A stretch of DNA of 5,975 nt from DATEPR01 sp036269975 (lineage in GTDB: Bacteria; Actinomycetota; Actinomycetes; Mycobacteriales; Pseudonocardiaceae), in assembly GCA_036269975.1 (NCBI GenBank), contig DATBDL010000247.1:1-5975 (forward strand), written 5' to 3'. This document shows, in pieces, positions 1 through 5,091 of the stretch. The position numbers and the translations under genes are program-made. A model generated the notes under the pieces. The model did not search any database and was not told the DNA's origin. It was given only the letters and a program-made list of their open reading frames with translations. The first letter of the stretch is position 1, and each line of letters starts with the position of its first letter.

Positions 1-36
1 CCTCGGGTGCCGGCGACCCCGTCGGCCCTGGCAGGC

Positions 37-456
37 TCAGCGGGCCTTCTTGCTGGACTGCTCCAGCGGCGGCGCCACCTGCGCGGTGGTCTCCGGTACC
101 GAGTCCTCGACGACGGTCTCGGTGGTCGCCTCGTCCGCGTCGTCGTCCTCGTAGACGTCGTCGGCGTCGTCCGCGGACAGCCCCTCGACGGTCGAGTCGG
201 CGACCTTCTCACGGACGGCGGCACGCAGCCAGCTCGTCACCACGCCGGGCGCGACCTCGATGTCGATGCTCGCGTCGGTGGTGCTCACGACGGTGCCGTA
301 CAAGCCGGAGGTCGTCATCACCCGGTCGCCGTAGGACAGCGAGTTCTGCATGTTCTGCTGCTGCGCCAGGTTGCGCTTCTGCTTCCGGGTTCCCATGAAC
401 AGCGGCACCGCGAACAGCACGATGATCAGCGGGAGCAAAAGGGTCGAAAAGTTCAT
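37..456 (-). CDS. yajC: YajC, preprotein translocase accessory subunit
   Basis: This 139-residue protein is a small single-span membrane protein that associates with SecD-SecF and the SecYEG channel in protein export. Residues about 3-22 form one hydrophobic helix. A basic stretch (GTRKQKR, 22-28) follows, where many YajC proteins have an RPQ motif. The conserved cytoplasmic YajC domain spans about 39-85 and includes LSYGDRVMTTSGLYGTV and APGVVTSWLRAAVREK. The tail from about 86 onward is highly acidic (runs of Asp and Glu) and ends in KKAR. Such acidic tails are common in actinobacterial members. The ATG start has GGAG four bases upstream (461-464), and the stop is TGA. It is the last gene of the window; the usual next genes, secD and secF, would lie past the left edge. 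The 101-nt gap after ruvB suggests a promoter of its own, although none is convincing. Identification is strong from domain and context. Confidence 0.95.
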   Translation of the reverse strand: MNFSTLLLPLIIVLFAVPLFMGTRKQKRNLAQQQNMQNSLSYGDRVMTTSGLYGTVVSTTDASIDIEVAPGVVTSWLRAAVREKVADSTVEGLSADDADDVYEDDDADEATTETVVEDSVPETTAQVAPPLEQSSKKAR

Positions 457-467
457 TATTCTCCGAT

Positions 468-480
468 CGGTGTGACACCG
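468..480. repeat. 13-bp inverted repeat in the yajC leader
   Basis: The sequence cggtgt-g-acaccg is a perfect inverted repeat with 6-bp arms and a single central base. It ends 4 nt upstream of the GGAG that precedes yajC. The symmetry with almost no loop fits a protein-binding site better than an RNA hairpin. No regulator can be named, and a repeat this short can occur by chance in GC-rich DNA. Confidence 0.4.
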
Positions 481-528
481 CGAATCCGCTTCCCATCAGT
501 ATGCGGTCGCGACAATCCGTACCGAGTG

Positions 529-547
529 TGCCAGGTGTCTGCCAGGT
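529..547. repeat. 8-bp direct repeat, 11-bp period
   Basis: TGCCAGGT occurs twice, starting at 529 and 540. This places the copies about one helical turn apart, just after the ruvB stop codon. Such spacing can suit an activator or repressor binding one face of DNA, but there is no independent support. Confidence 0.3.
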
Positions 548-557
548 CTGGGAAAGA

Positions 558-1604
558 CTACCCGTCCATCAGCGGTGACAATCCGTCGCCCACCGCGTTC
601 GGCGGTGGGGCGAGTCCCAAATGTGTCCATGCCGCCGCCGTCGCGATACGCCCACGTGGGGTTCGCGCGAGCATGCCGGCCCGCACGAGGTACGGCTCGC
701 ACACCTCCTCGACGGTCGTCGGCTCCTCACCGACCGCCACCGCCAGCGTCGACACGCCGACCGGCCCGCCGCCGAACAGCCGGACCAGCGCGGACAGCAC
801 CGCCCTGTCCAACCGGTCCAGCCCCAACTCGTCGACGTCGTAGACGGCCAGCGCGTCGTGTGCCACGGCCAGGTCGACCGCGCCGTCCGCCCGTACCTCG
901 GCGAAGTCCCGCACCCGCCGCAGCAGGCGGTTGGCGATCCGGGGTGTGCCACGGGAGCGCCGCGCGATCTCGGTGGCGCCGTCCGGCCGCAGGTCGACGC
1001 CGAGGATCACGGCCGACCGCCGCAGCACCAGCTCCAGCTCGGCCGCGCTGTAGAACTCCATGTGCGCCGTGAACCCGAACCGGTCGCGTAGCGGGCCGGT
1101 CAGCGAGCCGGAGCGGGTGGTCGCGCCGACCAGCGTGAACGGGGCGATCTCCAGCGGGATGCTGGTCGCGCCAGGCCCCTTGCCGACCACGACGTCCACC
1201 CGGAAGTCCTCCATGGCCAGGTAGAGCATCTCCTCGGCCGGCCGCGCGGTGCGGTGGATCTCGTCGATGAACAGCACGTCGCCCTCGACCAGGTTGGACA
1301 GCATCGCGGCCAGGTCACCCGCTCGTTCCAGCGCCGGCCCGGACGTCACGCGAACCGCCGCGCCCAGCTCCGCCCCGATGATCAACGCGAGCGACGTCTT
1401 GCCGAGCCCAGGCGGCCCGGACAACAGCACGTGGTCGGGCGGGCTGCCGCGCCGCTTGGCCCCTTCCAGCACGAGCGAAAGCTGCTCCCGCACCCGTGCC
1501 TGCCCGATGAACTCGCCCAGATCGCGAGGTCGCAGCGTCGCCTCGACGTCGCTTTCCGCCGGTCGGGCGACCGGCGACAGCTCGTCTTCCGTTTCGTCCG
1601 TCAA
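558..1604 (-). CDS. ruvB: RuvB, Holliday junction branch-migration ATPase
   Basis: RuvB is the AAA+ motor that forms hexameric rings and drives branch migration of Holliday junctions together with RuvA. The 348-residue product is of normal length. Visible elements are the LRPRDLGEFIGQ entry motif (24-35), Walker A GPPGLGKT (63-70), Walker B FIDEIHR (112-118), the region of the RuvA-contacting hairpin (about 120-145), sensor 1 GATTRSG (160-166), the LRDRFG arginine-finger box (172-177), and sensor 2 RGTPRIANRLLRR (218-230). A C-terminal winged-helix domain covers about 260-330 and contains the characteristic RTPRGR. The start is TTG, overlapping the ruvA stop as TTGA. An in-frame TAA lies two codons upstream, and no ATG or GTG occurs before the conserved region, so no earlier start is possible. 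No Shine-Dalgarno sequence is visible, so translation is probably coupled to ruvA. The stop is TAG. It is the last gene of the ruvCAB unit. Confidence 0.98.
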   Translation of the reverse strand: MTDETEDELSPVARPAESDVEATLRPRDLGEFIGQARVREQLSLVLEGAKRRGSPPDHVLLSGPPGLGKTSLALIIGAELGAAVRVTSGPALERAGDLAAMLSNLVEGDVLFIDEIHRTARPAEEMLYLAMEDFRVDVVVGKGPGATSIPLEIAPFTLVGATTRSGSLTGPLRDRFGFTAHMEFYSAAELELVLRRSAVILGVDLRPDGATEIARRSRGTPRIANRLLRRVRDFAEVRADGAVDLAVAHDALAVYDVDELGLDRLDRAVLSALVRLFGGGPVGVSTLAVAVGEEPTTVEEVCEPYLVRAGMLARTPRGRIATAAAWTHLGLAPPPNAVGDGLSPLMDG

Positions 1605-2194
1605 CGCTTACGGCCAAGGGCCGTCAGGGCTTTGCGCAGCACCCCGGCAGTATCGGACACGCCGTTCTCGGCCAGCACGCCGTCCACCGTCTGCTCGGCC
1701 TGCTTGGCCGGGAAGCCCAGCCCGAGCAGCGCCTCGACCACGGCGGCCCGCACCGTCCCGTTCGCGCCGTCGGCCGGGCTCGTGGTGCCCGGCAGCAGGC
1801 CGACCTTGTCCCGCAGCTCGATGACCAGCCGTTCGGCGCCCTTGCGGCCGATGCCGGGCACCTGCGTGAGCGCGGTGAGGTTGCCGTCGGCCAGCGCGGC
1901 ACGCAGCGCGTCCGGTTCCAGCACCGCGAGCGTGGCCAACGCGAGCCGGGGCCCGATGCCGGACACCGTGAGCAGCAGGCCGAACAGGTCCTTCGCGTGG
2001 CTGTCGGCGAACCCGAACAGGGTGAGCGAGTCCTCGCGCACGACCAGCGCGGTGGCGAGTTTCGCCTCGTCGCCCCTGCGCAGCGTGGCCAGGGTGGCCG
2101 GCGTGGTACGGACTTCCAGGCCCACCCCGCCGACCTCGACCACTGCGTGGTCGAGGCCGATCTCCAGCACCCTGCCGCGTACCGACGCGATCAC
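1601..2194 (-). CDS. ruvA: RuvA, Holliday junction recognition subunit
   Basis: RuvA tetramers bind four-way junctions in an open square form and load RuvB rings onto opposite arms. The 197-residue product has the expected three-domain layout. An N-terminal OB-fold covers about 1-62 (MIASVRGRV at the start, SLTLFGF at its end). Two helix-hairpin-helix DNA-binding motifs follow, around GIGPR (79-83) and PGIGRKGAERL (113-123). After a flexible linker comes the C-terminal RuvB-binding helical domain (about 147-197; VRAAVVEALLGLGFP). The GTG start overlaps the ruvC stop as GTGA. A strong AGGAGG (2203-2208) sits 8 nt upstream, inside the ruvC tail. The stop TGA overlaps the ruvB TTG. Identification is secure from motifs and order. 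Confidence 0.98.
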   Translation of the reverse strand: MIASVRGRVLEIGLDHAVVEVGGVGLEVRTTPATLATLRRGDEAKLATALVVREDSLTLFGFADSHAKDLFGLLLTVSGIGPRLALATLAVLEPDALRAALADGNLTALTQVPGIGRKGAERLVIELRDKVGLLPGTTSPADGANGTVRAAVVEALLGLGFPAKQAEQTVDGVLAENGVSDTAGVLRKALTALGRKR

Positions 2195-2823
2195 CGCGCT
2201 GTCCTCCTCACTGCGCTGCCTTTCTCGGCTGCGCTGTCCTTCTTGACCGCGCTGCCCCTACCCGCTTGTTTGGCCGCCTCGGCCAGTCGCGCCTTGTGGT
2301 GCTTGGCCAGTTCCTTCGCGCGTGCCTCCGCCTCGGCCAGCCGGTCGCGCATCGGCGCCCGCCACAGGTGGCAGATGGCCAGCGCGAGCGCGTCGGCCGC
2401 GTCGGCGGGACTCGGCCGTTCCGCCAGGTTGAGCAGGCGGGTCACCATGGTCGTGACCTGCGCCTTGTCCGCCCGTCCCGATCCGGTGACGGCGGCCTTG
2501 ACCTCGCTCGGCGTGTGGAACGCGACCGTGAGGCCACGCCGTGCCGCCGACAACGCGACCACGCCGCCGGCCTGCGCCGTCCCCATCGCGGTCCGCACGT
2601 TGTACTGGCTGAACACCCGCTCGATCGCCACCACGTCCGGCCGGTAGCGATCCAGCCAGCGCTCGACCTCCTCGGCGACCAGCAGCAACCGCGTCGCCAA
2701 CTCGGCATCGACCGGGGTGCGCACGACGTCGACCGCGACGCACCGGACCGTCCGCCCCGAGCCGCCGTCGACGACGCCGAGGCCGCAGCGGGTCAACCCA
2801 GGGTCGACGCCCAGCACCCGCAC
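2191..2823 (-). CDS. ruvC: RuvC, Holliday junction resolvase
   Basis: RuvC is the dimeric, metal-dependent endonuclease that cuts Holliday junctions symmetrically after RuvAB branch migration. The RNase H-like core is intact. It begins RVLGVDPGLTRCG with catalytic Asp7. Glu68 lies in AIERV, followed by the FSQYNVRTAMGTAQAGGV motif (71-88). Asp141 and Asp144 lie in PADAADALALAICH. With 210 residues it is longer than the E. coli protein (173). The extra residues, about 158-210, form an Ala-, Lys-, Arg- and Glu-rich tail: first a likely charged helix, then hexad-like repeats (AVKKDS, AAEKGS, AVRRTA). The GTG start is set by AAGGAG six bases upstream. The stop TGA overlaps the ruvA start by 4 nt. 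A LexA box 22 nt upstream indicates SOS control of the ruvCAB unit. Confidence 0.97.
   Translation of the reverse strand: MRVLGVDPGLTRCGLGVVDGGSGRTVRCVAVDVVRTPVDAELATRLLLVAEEVERWLDRYRPDVVAIERVFSQYNVRTAMGTAQAGGVVALSAARRGLTVAFHTPSEVKAAVTGSGRADKAQVTTMVTRLLNLAERPSPADAADALALAICHLWRAPMRDRLAEAEARAKELAKHHKARLAEAAKQAGRGSAVKKDSAAEKGSAVRRTAR
2203..2208 (-). promoter_or_regulatory. ruvA ribosome binding site inside the ruvC tail
   Basis: AGGAGG reads as the two Arg codons AGG AGG of RuvC (the RR of AVRRTAR) and lies 8 nt before the ruvA GTG. It fixes the ruvA start. AGG is normally a rare codon in GC-rich actinobacteria, so the pair is probably kept for its second role. Confidence 0.8.
2213..2266. repeat. 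Degenerate 18-bp repeats coding the RuvC tail
   Basis: The plus-strand hexamer gcgctg begins at 2213, 2231 and 2249, an exact 18-bp period, with an extra copy at 2196 (17 bp away). The segments between are partly similar (pyrimidine-rich, cctttctc and tccttctt). In RuvC they encode six-residue units of the form (V/A)(K/E)K(D/G)SA. The units have diverged, so this is either an old tandem duplication or simple-composition drift. Confidence 0.45.
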
Positions 2824-2829
2824 GACCGG

Positions 2830-2835
2830 CTCCTT
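2830..2835 (-). promoter_or_regulatory. ruvC ribosome binding site
   Basis: AAGGAG on the minus strand lies 6 nt before the GTG that begins RVLGVDPG. This supports that GTG as the ruvC start and places the LexA box in the untranslated leader/promoter. Confidence 0.8.
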
Positions 2836-2844
2836 ACACTGACC

Positions 2845-2860
2845 ACGAACACCCGTTCGA
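2845..2860 (-). promoter_or_regulatory. LexA operator (SOS box) of ruvCAB
   Basis: On the minus strand the sequence is TCGAAC-GGGT-GTTCGT. The core CGAAC-N4-GTTCG (2846-2859) is a perfect inverted repeat and matches the LexA box known from Gram-positive bacteria and actinobacteria (TCGAAC-N4-GTTCGA) in 11 of 12 fixed positions. It lies between a -10-like TAGGGT and the ruvC ribosome binding site, where bound LexA would block initiation. ruv genes are established SOS targets in several bacteria. Binding here is inferred, but the match and position are strong. Confidence 0.88.
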
Positions 2861-2866
2861 ACCCTA
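2861..2866 (-). promoter_or_regulatory. Candidate -10 element of the ruvC promoter
   Basis: TAGGGT fits the actinobacterial TANNNT pattern and directly abuts the LexA box. A transcript starting about 7 nt downstream would begin within the operator and give a leader of roughly 30 nt. No good -35 hexamer is visible at 16-18 bp, so the assignment rests on the -10 match and its relation to the operator. Confidence 0.45.
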
Positions 2867-2903
2867 CGGGCAACGGTGTCCCGGCCGGCTCACCGACACG
2901 CGA

Positions 2904-3434
2904 TCACGGTCCGTCGACACCCGGTGTCCACGTCTCCGGCCGCCCGGACACGGTCAACACCCGCTGCCACGCGCGAAATCCGGCCGGCGCGTCCCGCGAC
3001 CACGGCCAGTGCCCGTTCGGCGTCGGCACGATGATCTGCAACGCGGCGAAGTCCCCCTTGGCGTACAAGAGAAACGCGCTGCCGAGGTACTCCTTGTACC
3101 AGGGCTTGGCGACCGTCTCGAACACGACGGGCACGCCTTCGAAGAACCCTTCGTACACGGTCCCGGCCAGGAACCGCTCGCCCTCGCTGGCCCGCAGGAC
3201 GTACGCCGACAGCAACACCTGCGACATCTCGGCCGGCAACCCGACGACGACCGCCTCGGCGACCCCGAACCGCCGCCACGCGCCGACCGTGAACGCGTAG
3301 GGCGCGTGGTCCTGCCCGCCGGCCACCTGCACGATCGCGTTGCCGCGCTGCTCCGCCTCGTCGAGCAGCCAGCGGCGGAACTTCTCGTCCTTGGCGGTGA
3401 GTGGTTGGGGCGGCACGGCGCCATTCTGCGACAC
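2904..3434 (-). CDS. DUF4262 domain-containing protein
   Basis: The 176-residue soluble protein matches the DUF4262 family, whose biochemical role I do not know. Family hallmarks are PYAFTVGAWRRFGVAEAVVVGLP (45-67), GFFEGVPVVFETV (96-108) and a segment from WYKEYLGSAF to VPTPNGHWPW (112-145). No signal peptide or membrane segment is visible. The start is uncertain. GTG at 3432-3434 is preferred: it lies 8 nt after the TGA of the upstream membrane-protein gene and has a close, weak AGGTG. GTG at 3462-3464 would add ten residues and overlap that gene by 22 nt, with no ribosome site; GTG at 3414-3416 is also possible. The stop is TGA. It is probably the last gene of the pdxT-yebC transcript, followed by the SOS-controlled ruvC promoter. 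The family call is confident; the function is unknown. Confidence 0.85.
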   Translation of the reverse strand: MSQNGAVPPQPLTAKDEKFRRWLLDEAEQRGNAIVQVAGGQDHAPYAFTVGAWRRFGVAEAVVVGLPAEMSQVLLSAYVLRASEGERFLAGTVYEGFFEGVPVVFETVAKPWYKEYLGSAFLLYAKGDFAALQIIVPTPNGHWPWSRDAPAGFRAWQRVLTVSGRPETWTPGVDGP

Positions 3435-3442
3435 GCACCTGG

Positions 3443-4303
3443 TCAGGGGTGCGGCGGTCCCCACTGTTGGGGAGGGGACGGCTGTGGCGGTTGGAACGGC
3501 TGTGGCGGTTGGAACGGCTGTGGCGATTGGAACGGCTGTGGCGATTGGAACGGCTCTGGCGGTTGGAACGGCTGTGGCTGCTGCGGCGGATAGGGCTGGT
3601 AGTACTGCTGCGGCAGAGGTTGCGCCGGCCTGGCGGCCGCACCCCTGATCATGCCGAGCGCGAACACCACGAACCCGTACACGAGCACCCCGGCCAGGAA
3701 CCCGGCCACGATGCCGGCGAAGTCACCGTCGTGTGGGTCGAGGAACGGGTAGATCGGCTCGCCGTCGCCGACGTACGCGATGTAGAACAACAGGTACGCC
3801 AACGGAAACGCCAGCCACGTGAGCGTGTACCACCACTTGGCGTTGCGCTGGTCCCTACCGACGAACAGCCAGTCGGCCAGCACGATCAACGGCGTGAGCA
3901 GGTGCTCGAACAGTGACCAGCCCTGGTTGAGATCGCCGCCGAGCATGGTCAGGAACGTGACGCTGACCAGCGTGAGCAGCACGACGAGCGATCCACGCAG
4001 CCACGGGCTGTTCGGCTCGTGCCGCCGGCCGCCCGTGAACGCCGGGTAGAGCAGCAGGATCGTGTAGCAGATCGCGGTGAGCAGGCTGGCCTGCTGTGAC
4101 AGGGCGGCCAGCGCGTCCGATCCGGCCGAGTCGCCCATCGCGAGACTGAACCCGGTGATCGCGAAGATCACGATCACCAGCCGCCACAGGCTCACGCCGG
4201 CCAGCACGCCACCTGGCACCTTGGCCGGCACGCCCTGCCATCGCTGTCCAGGGGGATACGGCTGTTGGTAACCCGGTGGAGTCGCCCCACCCCAGTTGGC
4301 CAT
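3443..4303 (-). CDS. Six-helix membrane protein with proline-rich ends (Pr6Pr-like)
   Basis: This 286-residue product has a proline-rich N-terminus (residues 1-30, with TPPGYQQPYPPGQ), about six hydrophobic segments (roughly 34-56, 67-89, 103-121, 131-148, 159-178, 195-219) and a Pro/Gln/Phe-rich tail (226-286). That layout, and the segments SLFEHLLTPLIVLADWLFVGR (130-150) and LTWLAFPLAYLLFY, resemble bacterial membrane proteins called Pr6Pr, distantly like the eukaryotic FAR-17a/AIG1 family. The resemblance is from memory, and the function in bacteria is unknown. His134 is in the place where AIG1-type hydrolases carry a catalytic histidine; Ser69 may occupy the site of their threonine. The tail contains hexads of PFQ(P/S)P(Q/E), encoded by an 18-bp DNA repeat. 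The ATG is preceded by GGGGGAG, 19 nt after the yebC stop, which suggests one transcript. The next gene (DUF4262) starts 8 nt downstream. Confidence 0.85.
   Translation of the reverse strand: MANWGGATPPGYQQPYPPGQRWQGVPAKVPGGVLAGVSLWRLVIVIFAITGFSLAMGDSAGSDALAALSQQASLLTAICYTILLLYPAFTGGRRHEPNSPWLRGSLVVLLTLVSVTFLTMLGGDLNQGWSLFEHLLTPLIVLADWLFVGRDQRNAKWWYTLTWLAFPLAYLLFYIAYVGDGEPIYPFLDPHDGDFAGIVAGFLAGVLVYGFVVFALGMIRGAAARPAQPLPQQYYQPYPPQQPQPFQPPEPFQSPQPFQSPQPFQPPQPFQPPQPSPPQQWGPPHP
3480..3569. repeat. 18-bp tandem repeat, five units
   Basis: The plus-strand unit ggctgtggcggttggaac occurs five times in a row (starts 3480, 3498, 3516, 3534, 3552), and a partial sixth begins at 3570. Units 1 and 2 are identical, units 3 and 4 differ at one base (gat for ggt), and unit 5 differs at one base (ctc for ctg). 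Because 18 is a multiple of three, the array encodes hexapeptides QPFQPP or QPFQSP in the tail of the membrane protein without shifting frame. The near identity indicates recent expansion or ongoing homogenisation by slippage. Confidence 0.95.
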
Positions 4304-4322
4304 GCTCTCCCCCTCGCCTGCC

Positions 4323-5075
4323 CTACGCGTCCAGCGCCGCCAACACGTCGTCGCTCACGTCGAAGTTCGCGTACACGTTCTGCACGTCGTCGCAGTCCTC
4401 GAGCGCGTCGATCAGCCGGAAGACCTTGCGCGCGCCGTCGGTGTCCAGCGGCACCGTCATCGACGGCAGGAAGTTCGCCTCTGCCGACTCGTAGTCGTAT
4501 CCCGCGTCCTGCAACGACTTCCGCACCGCGACCAGGTCACCGGCCTCGGACACGATCTCGAAGCCCTCGCCGATGTCGTTGACCTCTTCGGCGCCCGCGT
4601 CCAGTACGGCCAGCAGCACGTCGTCCTCGGACACGTCGCCCTTCGGCACGATCACGACACCCTTGCGGTTGAACATGTACGACACCGAGCCGGGATCGGC
4701 CATGTTGCCGCCGTTGCGGCTCATCGCGGTGCGGACCTCGCTGGCGGCGCGGTTGCGGTTGTCGGTCAGGCACTCGATCAGCACGGCGACGCCGTTGGGC
4801 GCGTATCCCTCGTACATGATCGTCTGCCAGTCCGCGCCGCCGGCCTCCTCGCCGGCACCACGCTTGCGGGCGCGTTCGACGTTGTCCGCCGGCACCGAGT
4901 TGCGCCGCGCCTTCTGCATCGCGTCGTACAGCGTCGGGTTGCCGTCCGGGTCACCCCCGCCGGTCCGCGCGGCCACCTCGATGTTCTTGACCAGCTTGGC
5001 GAACAGCTTGCCGCGCTTCGCGTCGAGGTGTGCCTTCTTGTGCTTGGTGGTGGCCCACTTGGAGTGGCCGCTCAT
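4323..5075 (-). CDS. yebC: YebC/PmpR/TACO1-family protein
   Basis: This 250-residue cytoplasmic protein has the full YebC signature. It begins MSGHSKWATTKHKKAHLDAKRGKLFAKL (1-28). It continues with DAMQKARRNSVPADNVERA, YEGYAPNGVAVLIECLTDNRNRAASEVR (88-115), GNMADPGSVSYMF (113-125), and ends with a typical acidic domain (residues 221-250). The family was long annotated as a transcriptional regulator. More recent work on bacterial YebC and mitochondrial TACO1 points to a role in translation, helping ribosomes through proline-rich stretches. The start is the ATG at 5073-5075. The frame is open to 5102, but GGAGA lies 7 nt before this ATG and MSGHSKW is the conserved N-terminus. It follows the pdxT stop by 16 nt and precedes the membrane-protein gene by 19 nt. 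The pdxT-yebC-ruvC neighbourhood is standard in actinobacteria. Family assignment is certain; molecular role is less so. Confidence 0.97.
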   Translation of the reverse strand: MSGHSKWATTKHKKAHLDAKRGKLFAKLVKNIEVAARTGGGDPDGNPTLYDAMQKARRNSVPADNVERARKRGAGEEAGGADWQTIMYEGYAPNGVAVLIECLTDNRNRAASEVRTAMSRNGGNMADPGSVSYMFNRKGVVIVPKGDVSEDDVLLAVLDAGAEEVNDIGEGFEIVSEAGDLVAVRKSLQDAGYDYESAEANFLPSMTVPLDTDGARKVFRLIDALEDCDDVQNVYANFDVSDDVLAALDA

Positions 5076-5082
5076 GTATCTG

Positions 5083-5087
5083 TCTCC
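5083..5087 (-). promoter_or_regulatory. yebC ribosome binding site
   Basis: GGAGA on the minus strand lies 7 nt upstream of the ATG of MSGHSKW and just after the pdxT stop. It decides that start over the in-frame TTG at 5100-5102, which would overlap pdxT. Confidence 0.75.
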
Positions 5088-5091
5088 ATAG

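Larger units (their letters stand above)
457..557 (-). other. ruvB-yajC spacer with small repeats
   Basis: This 101-nt gene-free stretch contains the yajC leader. It holds a direct repeat of TGCCAGGT (529-536 and 540-547, 11 bp apart), an 8-bp palindrome gtcgcgac (506-513), and an inverted repeat with 6-bp arms around one central base (468-480) just upstream of the yajC ribosome binding site. CATACT (498-503, minus strand) could be a -10 element, but no matching -35 hexamer lies 16-18 bp upstream. I see no strong terminator after ruvB. Confidence 0.5.

Noticed and set aside
7..843. Long plus-strand open frame opposite yajC and ruvB
   Set aside because: It runs antisense across two well-identified genes and a spacer, has low-complexity Arg/Pro/Ser composition and no family resemblance. 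Such frames are expected in GC-rich DNA.
1254..2246. 330-codon plus-strand frame opposite ruvB/ruvA
   Set aside because: It is antisense to secure ruv genes, with an Arg/Ser/Pro-rich translation and no recognisable domain.
2874..2895. Terminator between the DUF4262 gene and ruvC
   Set aside because: The outer 5-bp arms are followed by mismatches and an inner CCGG palindrome without a loop, and no T-tract follows; not a credible intrinsic terminator.
2266..3300. 344-codon plus-strand frame opposite ruvC and the DUF4262 gene
   Set aside because: It spans the LexA-controlled promoter and two minus-strand genes, and its composition is that of a shadow frame.
3480..3587. CRISPR-like array
   Set aside because: The repeats are 18 bp and directly adjacent with no spacers; they are in-frame coding repeats.
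3009..3593. Plus-strand frame with a Gly/Trp/Cys-rich repeat end
   Set aside because: The repeat is the reverse complement of the 18-bp array coding the proline-rich tail. The minus-strand frame has a ribosome site, helices and gene context.
2904..4303. Defence or toxin-antitoxin module made of the membrane protein and the DUF4262 protein
   Set aside because: No nuclease, toxin, sensor or effector motif is visible, and base composition matches the housekeeping neighbours; nothing in the sequence supports it.
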